From Desulfobacula sp. (GTDB taxonomy: Bacteria; Desulfobacterota; Desulfobacteria; Desulfobacterales; Desulfobacteraceae), in NCBI GenBank assembly GCA_028280105.1, contig JANQML010000359.1, forward strand, positions 1 through 39,317: a stretch of 39,317 nucleotides of DNA, in the 5' to 3' direction. The notes below the pieces were generated by a model. That model was not told the origin of the DNA, did no database searches, and saw only the letters and a list, made by a program, of their open reading frames with translations. Made by a program: the position numbers and the translations under genes. This document shows positions 17,084 to 26,008 of the stretch, piece after piece (positions within the stretch are counted from its first letter, which is position 1; every line of letters starts with the position of its first letter).

Positions 17084-18055
17084 CTAGAACGGAATCCACC
17101 CGGCACCGGTCAGGGCATGCCCGGTTAGAATCACGCCCAGGATCATGATCAGGCAGGCGGAAATCATGGGCAAAACCTTCATCAGGGAGTCGAACCGGAC
17201 AAACCCCGAGGCAAACCCGGAGGCCGAAACAACGGCGATACCGATGGCGACGAGCACCATGGCAAGGCCCAGGCTGAATACGAGGATGATGATCAGCCCC
17301 AAAGCAACTTTCTGCAGAGAAACCGAGACCAGAAGGACAACAATGGCCGACGGACAGGGGACCATGCCCCCGGCGACCCCTAAAGACAACAGGCTTGCCA
17401 GGCCGGGCCGGGTCTGGGTTCCGGCATGGGGTTCATGGGAGTGACCATGGTCGTGGTGGGAATGGCTGTGGGCATGGCCGTGGGAATGACCGTGACCGGC
17501 GCGGGCCCTGAGTGCCCGCCGGAGCATGAAAATCCCTACACCCAGGATCAGCATCCCGGAGAGAACCGCGGCCCAGGTGGCCAGACGGTCAGCGAGTATC
17601 CGATCCGTCAGAATCAGGACGATGACCCCGAGAATCAGCACCGAGGCCACATGGGTAAAGGTCACGACCAGACCGAGAAAAACGGCGTCCCGCTTTCGGC
17701 CCCGGCTTCCCACCAGGTAGGCAGCCACCATGGCTTTGCCGTGACCGGGGGACAGGGCATGGCCGGCCCCAAGGAAAAAAGCGCTGCCAAGGGCAAAGGC
17801 CAGCATGCCGGGCCCCAAGCTTTCGTGGCTTAAGACATCAATGAGACGGTCGGTTCCCTGGCTGGACAGGTCGGATGCAAGGCTGTATTCCGGCAGCACC
17901 AGCCACAGCAGCCAGATAAAAACTATGGTAAGAAAACATTGGAAAGAAGAGGGGGCCAGGGTCCGGATATCCGGATGGGCCTTAAGATACCGCTTGATTA
18001 TGGGAAGGGTCTTGGTTTCATGGGCTTCCCGGGGGCAGATCTCTTTATCCGTCAT
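17084..18055 (-). CDS. NicO-family nickel/cobalt exporter
   Basis: A six-to-seven-helix inner-membrane protein with the NicO/RcnA signature HALSPGHGKAMVAAYLVGS (residues 99-117), an N-terminal signal/anchor helix (41-60), and a cytoplasmic His-rich loop (188-210: GHGHSHGHAHSHSHHDHGHS) that binds metal. A second helix cluster begins with GVAGGMVPCPSAIVVLL, also typical. Such proteins lower cytoplasmic Ni or Co, or in other lineages import nickel. The ATG at 18055 has GGATCTCC upstream. Copy B of the palindromic element lies just upstream in the right orientation to control it. Confidence 0.88.
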   Translation of the reverse strand: MTDKEICPREAHETKTLPIIKRYLKAHPDIRTLAPSSFQCFLTIVFIWLLWLVLPEYSLASDLSSQGTDRLIDVLSHESLGPGMLAFALGSAFFLGAGHALSPGHGKAMVAAYLVGSRGRKRDAVFLGLVVTFTHVASVLILGVIVLILTDRILADRLATWAAVLSGMLILGVGIFMLRRALRARAGHGHSHGHAHSHSHHDHGHSHEPHAGTQTRPGLASLLSLGVAGGMVPCPSAIVVLLVSVSLQKVALGLIIILVFSLGLAMVLVAIGIAVVSASGFASGFVRFDSLMKVLPMISACLIMILGVILTGHALTGAGWIPF

Positions 18056-18095
18056 GGAGATCCAAAAGATAAAAAATTGTTTTCTTTAAAAATAA

Positions 18096-18208
18096 AGTAT
18101 CGAAAATCCCCAAAGTTTAAAATATTATCCCTCCCTGACATAAGCGCAACATGTTGTGCTTGTATCAGGGGAGGGCAACTCAAGTCAAGACAAAAACCAG
18201 GGTCAAAA
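18096..18208 (-). repeat. Palindromic repeat element, copy B (upstream of the Ni/Co exporter)
   Basis: The same ~113-bp element as at 16961-17074, in the same orientation, 40 bp before the exporter start. Its palindrome (18131-18173) keeps the intact TGTATCAGGGGAG arm, the AACATGTT centre and the TAATAT-like box, but the other arm is degraded (CTCCCTGACATA). It abuts the IS91-type fragment at its outer edge. Confidence 0.7.
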
Positions 18209-18395
18209 AATAGCCGGGATATCTGTAAAACACAGTCATGGTGTATGTCCGCCGGAAACCGTACCGGGATGCATATCTATCATCCAACACCCTTTCCAGT
18301 TCTTCAAAATGATTTTCAGCACATTTGTAATATGCCCTTGCCTTAGGATTGCTTGGCTGGTAAACATCAAGATTATAAGTTTCTGGCTTGGCCAT
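18180..18395 (-). pseudogene. N-terminal fragment of an IS91-type transposase
   Basis: From ATG 18395 the frame reads MAKPETYNLDVYQPSNPKA, then AYYKCAENHFEELERVLDDR and YGFRRTYTMTVFYRY. This resembles the N-terminus of IS91-group (Y2 rolling-circle) transposases, which open with VYxPRxPxxSxxYxxxxxHFEEFExVYDxRY. The match fades near 18220, where the palindromic repeat begins, so the gene was cut there and only about 55 codons are left. The zinc-binding Cys cluster and catalytic Tyr pair are gone. Confidence 0.6.
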
Positions 18396-18521
18396 GAAGA
18401 AATCGATAATTTTGAATTAATATTTTTTTTGGTTTCTTTAAGCCGGAGATCTTAAAAACATTCATGACCGGGCACACGGCTGTATTGACCTTACCGGCTG
18501 ACACCTATATATTAATCCGCT

Positions 18522-20420
18522 ATGACTTTTAAAACAAAAAGATACGATATCATTGTGATCGGTGCCGGGCACGCCGGGTGTGAGGCGGCACTGGCGTCCG
18601 CCCGCATGGGCTGCTCCACCCTGCTTTTGACCATTGACATGGACAAGATTGCCACCATGCCGTGCAGTCCGTCCATCGGCGGAATGGCAAAAGGCCAATT
18701 GGTAAAAGAGATTGATGCACTGGGCGGGCAGATGGCAAAAATCACAGACTCTTCCGCCATACAATACCGGACGCTGAACACACGAAAAGGGCCGGCAGTC
18801 CATTCGACACGAACACAAAATGATAAGTTTTTATATTCCAAAAATATGAAAACCGCTCTTGAAACGGCTGATAATCTGAATTTGAAGCAGGCCATGGTTC
18901 AAGATCTGATGATTGAAGACAACCGGGTCACAGGCATCATCGATCAGACCGGATTTGAATACAAGGCAAAGGCAGTGGTCATCGCCACCGGGACGTTTTT
19001 AAGAGGAACCGTCCATATCGGGTCTTCAAAAACAGAGGCGGGCCGGGCCGGTGAATTTGCATCGGTGAAACTGGCCCGGCATCTGTCGGAACTGGGTTTT
19101 ACGCTTGGCCGAATGAAAACCGGCACCCCGCCCCGGCTCCATGCCGACTCCATTGATCTTACACAGTTCAGGGTCCACGATTCCGACAAAGACCCCAAAC
19201 CGTTCTCCTATTCCACGTCCGGTATAATCAATCCCATGCTGCCCAGTTATATGGGGGATACCAATTTAAATACCCATGGGATTGTCCGGGACAATTTAAG
19301 GTTTTCAGCCCTTTACGGGGGACATATCAAAGGCCGGTCCGCCCGCTATTGCCCGTCCTTTGAAGATAAGATCGTCAAATTCCCGGACCGGGAGAGCCAT
19401 CATGTGATTCTGGAGTACGAAGGCATGGAGAGCAAGGAGATCTATGCGTCCGGACTGGGCAACAGCCTGCCGCTTGAGATCCAGTATAAAGTGGTCCGGT
19501 CGGTAAAAGGTCTGGAAGAGGCTGAAATCATGCGGCCGGCCTACGCCATTGAATACGACTATATCAACCCGCTGCAGCTGAACCCGACCCTTGAGACCAA
19601 ACGGGTTGCCAACCTCTTCATGGCCGGCCAGATCAACGGGACATCCGGATATGAAGAAGCCGGTGCCCAGGGCATATGGGCCGGTATAAACGCGGCATGC
19701 AGGATCCTGAACAGAGAGCCGTTTATCCTGGACCGTTCCCAGGCCTACATGGGTGTCATGATAGACGATCTGGTCACCCGGGGCACCAATGAACCCTACC
19801 GCATGTTTACCTCCAGGGCGGAATACCGGCTGCTGCTCAGGGAAGACAACGCGGATTTAAGACTGACGGAAATGGCTTACGACCTGGGCCTGGTGGACCG
19901 TACGGCACTGGCCTTTTCAAAAGAGATACAAGAGCAGACCCAAAATGAGATGGCACGGGTCCAATCCACCGTGATCAAACCCACGCCTGAGGTCAATGCG
20001 TTTTTATCATCCAAAGGGACCAATCCGATTTCAAACGGCGTCAAATTGGATCAACTGCTGAAACGGGCCCAGCTCGATTATGACGCGCTGCTTGAGATCA
20101 GCCCGCCGGATCAACCCATCCACGAGAGGGCCCGGCAGCAGGTGGAAATCGAAATCAAATATGAGGGGTATATCAAACGCCAGATCAATGAAATCAAAAA
20201 ATACCAGGATCTGGAAAAGGTGAATATCCCGGAATCATTTGATTATATAAAGGTACATGGTTTATCCAACGAACTGCGTGAAAAATTAAATCAGATCCTT
20301 CCCAAATCCCTGGGTCAGGCATCGAGAATCGACGGGATGACCCCGGCCGCGCTCTCGGTTTTAATGGTTGCCATCCGCGCATTTCAAAGCCGGAAGCCCC
20401 CCTTGACGAACAAAGAATAA
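18522..20420 (+). CDS. mnmG: tRNA uridine-5-carboxymethylaminomethyl modification enzyme MnmG (GidA)
   Basis: A 632-residue FAD protein that with MnmE builds cmnm5U at the wobble position of tRNAs reading A/G-ending codons. Visible marks: FAD-binding VIGAGHAGCEAALASARMG at the N-terminus, GGMAKGQLVKEIDALGG, the Cys-containing TMPCSPSIGG, RMKTGTPPRL, and GQINGTSGYEEAGAQG with the second signature. The C-terminal helical domain (ERARQQVEIEIKYEGYI, ALSVLMVA) is complete, and the length is normal. The ATG at 18522 lacks a strong Shine-Dalgarno. It starts a plus-strand run mnmG, dnaJ-type gene, hpt. Confidence 0.97.
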   Translation: MTFKTKRYDIIVIGAGHAGCEAALASARMGCSTLLLTIDMDKIATMPCSPSIGGMAKGQLVKEIDALGGQMAKITDSSAIQYRTLNTRKGPAVHSTRTQNDKFLYSKNMKTALETADNLNLKQAMVQDLMIEDNRVTGIIDQTGFEYKAKAVVIATGTFLRGTVHIGSSKTEAGRAGEFASVKLARHLSELGFTLGRMKTGTPPRLHADSIDLTQFRVHDSDKDPKPFSYSTSGIINPMLPSYMGDTNLNTHGIVRDNLRFSALYGGHIKGRSARYCPSFEDKIVKFPDRESHHVILEYEGMESKEIYASGLGNSLPLEIQYKVVRSVKGLEEAEIMRPAYAIEYDYINPLQLNPTLETKRVANLFMAGQINGTSGYEEAGAQGIWAGINAACRILNREPFILDRSQAYMGVMIDDLVTRGTNEPYRMFTSRAEYRLLLREDNADLRLTEMAYDLGLVDRTALAFSKEIQEQTQNEMARVQSTVIKPTPEVNAFLSSKGTNPISNGVKLDQLLKRAQLDYDALLEISPPDQPIHERARQQVEIEIKYEGYIKRQINEIKKYQDLEKVNIPESFDYIKVHGLSNELREKLNQILPKSLGQASRIDGMTPAALSVLMVAIRAFQSRKPPLTNKE

Positions 20421-20494
20421 CCCTTACTATTGAAATCACAACCAATTAAAATAATTGAATATAATATATTGATACAATGATGTGGAGAGCATAA

Positions 20495-21421
20495 ATGGCT
20501 GATGACTATTACAGCATTCTGGGTGTGGCAAAAACGGCGGACGCCGGAGAAATAAAAAAGGCCTATCGAAAACTGGCTTTAAAATATCATCCGGATAAAA
20601 CCAAAGGAGATAAAGCCCTTGAGGACAAATTCAAAAAAATCAGTGAAGCCTATGCCGTATTGAGTGACCCTAAGAAAAAACAGCAGTATGACACCTATGG
20701 CTCAGCAGATTTTCAGAACCGGTTTTCCCAGGAAGATATTTTCAGAAATTTTAACATGGGCGATATCCTTAAAGAGTTTGGGTTTGGCGGAGGCCGGGGC
20801 GGATTTTCCGCAAGTTTCGGCAGCGGTGGCCAGCGGATGAGCGGCAGCAACCCGTTCTTTCAGAATATGGGCGGCGGACAGCGCAGGCAAGCCCCTCCAA
20901 AGGGAAAAGACTTTGAATATGAACTGCCCCTGACCCTTGACGAAATCATTCACGGAACAACAAAAACCATTTCGATCAACCAGGGAGGGCAGGCAAAAGC
21001 CATTGACGTAAAGATTCCAAAAGGGCTGGTGGACGGCAAAAAGATACGGCTGGCCGGCAAAGGAGAATTAAGCCCGCACGGAGGACCTGCCGGAAACCTC
21101 TATATTAAAGCCAGGCCGATTGCAGGTCCGGATTACACCATTGAAGGCAATGATATCCTGCTGAACAAAACCGTCAAACTGACCCAGGCTCTTTTGGGGG
21201 ATACCATAGAAATCAACACCCCCCACGGCACGGTTTTCAACATCAAACTGCCTGCCGGGACCAATTCCAAAGCCAAAATGCGGATACCCCAGAAAGGAAT
21301 TCCCCATATGAAGGGAAAGGGTTGCGGAGATCTCTTTGTTGTGGTTAATATAAGCATGCCGAAAAACCTGACATCCAAACAGAAAGAACTCATCCAAAAA
21401 CTACAGAAAACAGGATTATAA
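20495..21421 (+). CDS. Class II DnaJ co-chaperone (CbpA-like)
   Basis: The N-terminal J domain (1-68) carries the HPD triad at residues 32-34, which stimulates DnaK ATPase. A Gly/Phe-rich linker follows (about 75-130: [16 protein letters not shown]), then two DnaJ C-terminal beta domains (about 137-300; [39 protein letters not shown]). The zinc-finger CxxCxGxG repeats of classical DnaJ are missing, which places it in the CbpA group. It acts in the cytosol on misfolded proteins. The ATG at 20495 is preceded by GGAG at a normal distance. Confidence 0.9.
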   Translation: MADDYYSILGVAKTADAGEIKKAYRKLALKYHPDKTKGDKALEDKFKKISEAYAVLSDPKKKQQYDTYGSADFQNRFSQEDIFRNFNMGDILKEFGFGGGRGGFSASFGSGGQRMSGSNPFFQNMGGGQRRQAPPKGKDFEYELPLTLDEIIHGTTKTISINQGGQAKAIDVKIPKGLVDGKKIRLAGKGELSPHGGPAGNLYIKARPIAGPDYTIEGNDILLNKTVKLTQALLGDTIEINTPHGTVFNIKLPAGTNSKAKMRIPQKGIPHMKGKGCGDLFVVVNISMPKNLTSKQKELIQKLQKTGL

Positions 21422-21430
21422 AATCGATCA

Positions 21431-21949
21431 ATGCCTGAATTTATTCCCATGATCTCTGAAAAAGAGATCCAAGAACAAGTCAAACGTGTCGGACAGGAAA
21501 TCTCAACTGATTATAAAGACAAGGATCTGGTCATCATGGGCATATTAAAAGGCTCTTTTATCTTTTTGGCCGACCTGATCCGTGAAATATCCATTGATCA
21601 TGAAATCGACATGATGGGTGCCTCGTCCTATAAAGGGGGTACCAGCTCTTCCGGCCAGATTGTTTTTACCAAACAGCCGGACCTTGAACTGAAGGGAAGA
21701 GATGTTTTGCTGGTGGAAGATATCGTCGATACCGGAAGGACCCTGAGAAAAATTATAGAATTCACCGAATTGCTCAATGCCCGGTCTGTAAAAATTTGCA
21801 CTTTAATTGACAAATACGAACGACGTGAGGTAAAAATTGATGTTGATTATGCATGTTTTTCGCTAGAAAAAGGGTTTATTGTCGGATATGGGCTGGACTA
21901 TGAAGAAAAATACAGAAATCTGCCTGCCATATATGATCTGAAACTTTAG
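21431..21949 (+). CDS. hpt: Hypoxanthine phosphoribosyltransferase
   Basis: A 172-residue purine salvage enzyme that joins hypoxanthine or guanine to PRPP. The PRPP-binding motif VLLVEDIVDTGRTL lies at residues 92-105, and GILKGSFIFLADLIR near the start and the Lys/Asp residues of VDYACFSLEKGFIVGYGLDY complete the active site. Its length is normal. It begins 10 bp after the DnaJ-like gene and is probably in the same operon. Confidence 0.95.
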   Translation: MPEFIPMISEKEIQEQVKRVGQEISTDYKDKDLVIMGILKGSFIFLADLIREISIDHEIDMMGASSYKGGTSSSGQIVFTKQPDLELKGRDVLLVEDIVDTGRTLRKIIEFTELLNARSVKICTLIDKYERREVKIDVDYACFSLEKGFIVGYGLDYEEKYRNLPAIYDLKL

Positions 21950-21964
21950 GGTAAGGGGAATGCA

Positions 21965-23878
21965 ATGATTATTACTTGCGAAAAGTGTTCTACAAGCTTC
22001 AACCTTGATGACGCAATGGTAAAAGCGGATGGATCCAAAGTCCGTTGCAGCGTATGCCGCCATATATTTTTAGCCTATCCCCCCCCGGCAGAAGAGGATA
22101 CCGATCTGCACGGCACGGCACCTGAACCGGGCAAAGACGTTTCCCCGGTACCGGAAGCGTATCCGGACGAACCGGAGTTTTCCCCGGACGACGCCCTTGA
22201 TCCGGATGACGATTTTTCCATTACCGATGATGATCTGAGCATTGAAAGCAACGATCTGGGTGTTGAAAGCAGTGAACTTGAGCTCGAAGACTCTGGTTTT
22301 GAAATCGAAGATTCGGAAATCACAATCGATTCCACAGAACTTGGAATGGAAGATGCCGAACCTGAAATGGAGATTGAACCCGCTCTCTCCGGGCTGGAAA
22401 TAGAGCAGTCGGATTTTTCCCCGGAAGCGGACGAGCCCCTTCAGGAACTGGAATTGGAAGACGTCTCACCCATGGATGATGATCCGGACTTTGAACTGGA
22501 CGATGATTTCTCATTCGAGGAGGATGACTTTCAGGCAGGGCCCGTTGCAGAAGATGATGATCCGGATTTTGAGATCGAGCCGGACCATGAAATCTCCGGC
22601 CTGGAGATGGAAGAGGGTTCGAAGGAAACCGATGGACCGGATTTTGAAGCAGATGATTCATCCTTTGAGCTGGATGAACCCGAGCTGGAGCTGGAACTGG
22701 AAGACGATGAACCGATAAAAGATCTGGAAATTGATGACCAGATGGCGTTTGATGCTGACCCTGAAGCAATATCCACAGAACCGGAGGATGAGTTTGAGTT
22801 TGACGGCCTTGAATTTGAACCCCTTGACGATTCCGTTGAGCCGGCCGAATCAGTTGAATCCGGTGAATCATCCGATCCGGAAGAATTTCAAACTGAGTTT
22901 GATTTTGATGACGGCGAGTCCGGCCTGGCACTGGAAACGGAAAACGAAACAGATCCTGCCGGCCCGGATGTGGAGTCCGGCCTTGAACCGGACATGGAAG
23001 AAGAAGACTTTGAACTGGAGTTTGATATCACCGAAGATGACGGCATGGATTCTGAAGGTGAACCGGCAGAAGAGATGGAACTGGAACTGGATTCGTCCGG
23101 TTCAGACGAGACTGCCGAACCGCCCGTGATCAAAGCCGAGGATGATTTTTCAGAGTATGACGACGTCTTGGAACAAGAAACCGAACCAGATGAAACGGTT
23201 TTGGAAAAAGAGACCGTTGACGTGCTGGAAAGTGATGAGAAAACCGAAACCCTCGGTGCAGGGAAAGCAGAGGAAAACGAACCGCTGTCCCGGTCCCGGA
23301 GAAGAAAAAAGAAAAAATCTCTGATCGGAACCCCGACCCTGATCCTGCTCTTGCTCTTTTTCCTGGTTGCCGGTGCCTATGTGGCCAGCATCATGACCGG
23401 AATAAAACTCCCCTACCTGTCGGATGTCCGGATCCCGTTCATTGAGAATTTGCTGAAAAAACCACCTGTAAAAGCCGTTGATGTCAACCCGGTCATCAAT
23501 CCGGAAAGTACGGAAGGCCGGTTTGTAAACAACTCAAATGCCGGTAATCTCTTTGTTATCACTGGCAAAGTGGAAAACCCCTCCAATGTGGCTTACAAAC
23601 ATATCCAGATCATCGGTTCTCTTTTTATCGGGGGTGATGTTGAAGTCAAGACCCAAAAAGCGTATTCCGGCAATATTATTACCGAAGAGATGCTGGAAAA
23701 AGGACATATTGCCGACATGAACAAATTGATGGGCAACAAGGCCGGCAATCACGACACCAACCTGAAAATCAGACCCGGCGGAACCATCCCGTTTATGCTG
23801 GTATTTTCCGATTTACCGGATAAATTAGAGAATTTTAGAGTAAGAATACACAGCTTTGAAAAAGTTCCATCCCCATAA
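21965..23878 (+). CDS. Zinc-ribbon, acidic-repeat membrane protein with DUF3426-like C-terminus
   Basis: The first 45 residues form an MJ0042-type zinc ribbon (CEKCSTSF ... VRCSVCRHIF). Residues ~45-430 are an extremely acidic low-complexity stretch built from short units such as ELELED, DFEIE and DPDFE. A basic patch (RSRRRKKKK) and one membrane helix (about 457-478, LILLLLFFLVAGAYVASIM) follow, then a C-terminal domain (about 490-635) like DUF3426, common in delta-proteobacteria. By the positive-inside pattern, ribbon and acidic arm are cytoplasmic and the end is periplasmic. Its function is unknown. It starts 15 bp after hpt. Confidence 0.8.
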   Translation: MIITCEKCSTSFNLDDAMVKADGSKVRCSVCRHIFLAYPPPAEEDTDLHGTAPEPGKDVSPVPEAYPDEPEFSPDDALDPDDDFSITDDDLSIESNDLGVESSELELEDSGFEIEDSEITIDSTELGMEDAEPEMEIEPALSGLEIEQSDFSPEADEPLQELELEDVSPMDDDPDFELDDDFSFEEDDFQAGPVAEDDDPDFEIEPDHEISGLEMEEGSKETDGPDFEADDSSFELDEPELELELEDDEPIKDLEIDDQMAFDADPEAISTEPEDEFEFDGLEFEPLDDSVEPAESVESGESSDPEEFQTEFDFDDGESGLALETENETDPAGPDVESGLEPDMEEEDFELEFDITEDDGMDSEGEPAEEMELELDSSGSDETAEPPVIKAEDDFSEYDDVLEQETEPDETVLEKETVDVLESDEKTETLGAGKAEENEPLSRSRRRKKKKSLIGTPTLILLLLFFLVAGAYVASIMTGIKLPYLSDVRIPFIENLLKKPPVKAVDVNPVINPESTEGRFVNNSNAGNLFVITGKVENPSNVAYKHIQIIGSLFIGGDVEVKTQKAYSGNIITEEMLEKGHIADMNKLMGNKAGNHDTNLKIRPGGTIPFMLVFSDLPDKLENFRVRIHSFEKVPSP

Positions 23879-23888
23879 TTATTTATCA

Positions 23889-23918
23889 TTGACTTTCTAT
23901 CTTTTTGTGTGATATTTT
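23889..23918 (+). promoter_or_regulatory. Candidate tRNA promoter
   Basis: TTGACT (23889-23894) and TATTTT (23913-23918) are spaced by 18 bp and end 13 bp before the tRNA, a good sigma-70-like arrangement. Confidence 0.45.
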
Positions 23919-23931
23919 TTTCGGGTTTTTT

Positions 23932-24008
23932 GGCGACGTAGCTCAGTTGGTTAGAGCATGCGGCTCATATCCGCAGAGTCCGGGGTTCAAATCCCTGCGT
24001 CGCTACCA
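23932..24008 (+). tRNA. tRNA-Met (CAT anticodon), integration site of the element
   Basis: The cloverleaf is complete: acceptor GGCGACG/CGTCGCT with a G-U pair at position 1-72, D arm GCTC...GAGC, anticodon arm TGCGG-CTCATAT-CCGCA with CAT anticodon, T arm CGGGG-TTCAAAT-CCCTG, discriminator A and encoded CCA. Acceptor pairing and arms are those of elongator tRNA-Met; the initiator-type C1-A72 mismatch is missing. The last 17 bp are duplicated at 35995-36011 as part of the element's right junction. Confidence 0.95.
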
Positions 24009-24054
24009 GATATGACAATGCCCCTCTGTTTAAGAGGGGTTTTGTGTTTTTGGG
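23992..24054 (+). repeat. attL: left copy of a 63-bp direct repeat at the tRNA 3' end
   Basis: Starting with tccctgcgtcgctacca, this copy runs from inside the tRNA T arm through the tRNA terminator to tttttggg. It is identical to 35995-36057. This is the classic result of tyrosine-recombinase integration into a tRNA 3' end; the integrase lies directly next to it. Confidence 0.95.
24021..24051 (+). terminator. Rho-independent terminator of the tRNA (inside attL)
   Basis: CCCCTCT-gttta-AGAGGGG forms a 7-bp stem followed by TTTTGTGTTTTT. The same terminator is duplicated in attR at 36024-36054. Confidence 0.85.
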
Positions 24055-24066
24055 TCTCCAACAAGG

Positions 24067-25834
24067 ATTTTGGCACAAATTCTTGGCACAAAATGGAGAC
24101 CTCATGGACTATATACTCCAAAGACCATCCGGTTATTATTTCCGGTTGATGGTCCCTTCCGACCTCAAAGAATCGTTCGGTATCAGTGAAATCAGACGCA
24201 GCCTTAAAACCGGATCAGTATCCCTTGCAAAAGAACGGGCAAACCTGTTATCTGGCAGGATTAAAAAACTATTCAGGACCTTGAGGAATAATAGACAAAT
24301 GAAACTCGAAAAGCATCAGATAGACGACCTTATCAAATCGTATATGAAAGAGACGCTGGAGTTTGAAGAGGACGAAAGACTCATGGCGGGGCCTGTTGTA
24401 TCCAAAGAGCATCACGATTACATAATGAAAAGTTTTGAAGACGCTTTAATTGAATATAAAGACTGTCTCCGGGTAAATAGTTTTAACACGGTTGAGCCGA
24501 TTGTTGAAAGTCAGATCCTCATTCCAAACGGCATTCAAGCCGACAAGGATTCTTTCGAATACAAAAAGCTTTGCAGAGAATTTACCAAGGCTCAAATCTC
24601 ATTTATTCATACACAAATGAAGAGAGAAACAGGCGAATATCCATTAGTGGATTTTGAAACTATCCCCGAACCGCCGCCAGCAGATAAAAGGCCAGCAGGC
24701 CCGACAATAGGCCATCTAAAAGACAAATGGTTTAAAGAGAACACAAAAGCAAATCTTTGGAAACCCCGAACCCACAAACAATATGCCGGTCATTTTTCTG
24801 TCATGCTTCAGATCCTTGATGAGAAAACCCCGATTGAATCCGTGGACCACAGCACAGTCAGACATATCAAGGATTGTCTTTTAAAGTTGCCTCCGGGGAT
24901 GAACAAAAAGAAAATATTCAAAGACAAGTCAGTCCAGGAAATTATCGAGATAACCGAAAAAGAAGGCTTAGAGACGCTTAACGTCAATACTATAAACGGC
25001 TATATCATCACTTTGGGGGCCTTCTTTAAGTGGTGCGTCGGCAATGGATATATGACCGCCAATTATGCGGATGGTGCGAAAATAAAAGTTAATAGGAAAA
25101 CGAGACCGGATGAAATCAGGAAGGCATTCACACTGGAAAACCTTGAACAGTTATTTAATGCACCTGGGTACACCGAAGATAAATTTGTGGATTCATATCA
25201 GTTCTGGTTGCCTGTTTTAGGGCTCTATACCGGGGCCAGGATTAACGAATTGTGTCAACTGAGACTTGACGATATCCAAGAGATAAATGACATCCCGTGC
25301 CTTGTTTTCCAGGAAGACTCCCAGGATAAAGAACTTAGTATCAAAAATACGGCTTCCATGCGAACGGTCCCTATTCACCCCTTTGTAGCTGACGGGCTTA
25401 ATTTTATGGGCTATGTACAGACAATGAAAGACAGAGGAGAAGTCAGACTCTTTCCTGAACTGCCGTACCAGAATTTCAATTACGGCCACAAGGCAACCAA
25501 ATGGTTTGGACAATTCAGGAAGAAACAGGGGATTGATTCAAAACAACTGGTCTTTCATTCATTCCGACACACTCTGTCCGACAACCTGAAGCAGCAATTG
25601 ATTACCGAAACTCTGATCGACGAATTAACCGGACATGCGATCCAAGGCGAAACAATGGGCCGATACGGAAAACGATATTCGGTTGAAGTTTTGTATAGCG
25701 AGGCGGTTTTGAAACTGGACTATAAAGTGGATCTTGAGCATCTGAAGGGTTCAAAATGGACCACACCGGGTACGGGGGAAACCTTGTCAGTAAAGGATTA
25801 GGCGCTTATCGGTCACAAAAATTTGTGCCAAAAT
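24067..25834. repeat. 14-bp inverted repeat flanking the integrase gene
   Basis: ATTTTGGCACAAAT at 24067-24080 is the exact reverse complement of ATTTGTGCCAAAAT at 25821-25834. A second direct copy of TTGGCACAAA is at 24083-24092. The sites could be arm-type integrase binding sites, or ends of a unit that brought in the integrase. Confidence 0.6.
24104..25801 (+). CDS. int: Tyrosine-type site-specific integrase
   Basis: The 565-residue protein starts with a DUF6538-like N-terminal segment (YILQRPSGYYFRLMVPSDL), followed by a SAM-like arm domain, and ends in a tyrosine-recombinase catalytic domain: the first Arg in TGARINELCQL, HSFRHTLSDNL with the H-x-x-R pair, TGHAIQGETMGRYGKRYS with the GH motif and the nucleophilic Tyr in RYGK. 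The family is typical of genomic islands. I chose ATG 24104 because GGAGACCTC directly precedes it; an ATG at 24044 lies inside the att repeat. It reads away from the tRNA into the element and should catalyse integration and, with a directionality factor not recognised here, excision. Confidence 0.92.
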   Translation: MDYILQRPSGYYFRLMVPSDLKESFGISEIRRSLKTGSVSLAKERANLLSGRIKKLFRTLRNNRQMKLEKHQIDDLIKSYMKETLEFEEDERLMAGPVVSKEHHDYIMKSFEDALIEYKDCLRVNSFNTVEPIVESQILIPNGIQADKDSFEYKKLCREFTKAQISFIHTQMKRETGEYPLVDFETIPEPPPADKRPAGPTIGHLKDKWFKENTKANLWKPRTHKQYAGHFSVMLQILDEKTPIESVDHSTVRHIKDCLLKLPPGMNKKKIFKDKSVQEIIEITEKEGLETLNVNTINGYIITLGAFFKWCVGNGYMTANYADGAKIKVNRKTRPDEIRKAFTLENLEQLFNAPGYTEDKFVDSYQFWLPVLGLYTGARINELCQLRLDDIQEINDIPCLVFQEDSQDKELSIKNTASMRTVPIHPFVADGLNFMGYVQTMKDRGEVRLFPELPYQNFNYGHKATKWFGQFRKKQGIDSKQLVFHSFRHTLSDNLKQQLITETLIDELTGHAIQGETMGRYGKRYSVEVLYSEAVLKLDYKVDLEHLKGSKWTTPGTGETLSVKD

Positions 25835-25914
25835 TCAAAATGACACAGCGCTATGCCCATTTGATTAATGGTGCGTTACGAAAGGCCGTTAATGTGGTTG
25901 ATGAGGTGTTTTGA
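25803..25914 (+). pseudogene. C-terminal relic of a second tyrosine integrase
   Basis: Just after the integrase stop, one frame reads ALIGHKNL and, in another frame after a ~12-bp insert, KMTQRYAHLINGALRKAV ending NVVDEVF and TGA. Together they match the last ~35 residues of a common integrase family, ELLGHK...MTQRYAHL, which includes the catalytic Tyr. The insert overlaps the 14-bp inverted repeat copy (25821-25834). The rest of this integrase is missing. Confidence 0.65.
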
Positions 25915-26008
25915 TGTCTCTCGTTTGAGTGTTAGATTAAATCTAATTGATACTGAATACACAACAAATAGCAAGAGTCTTTTAGGCTTAAAACATCGGT
26001 AAAAAGAA

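Noticed and set aside
17145-17833. Plus-strand frames opposite the Ni/Co exporter
   Set aside because: These are shadows of the high-GC minus-strand gene with its His-rich loop; no motifs.
22320-23133. Long open frames opposite and across the acidic zinc-ribbon gene
   Set aside because: They are mirror images of the biased Glu/Asp codons (Ser- or Pro-rich translations) and have no starts or motifs of their own.
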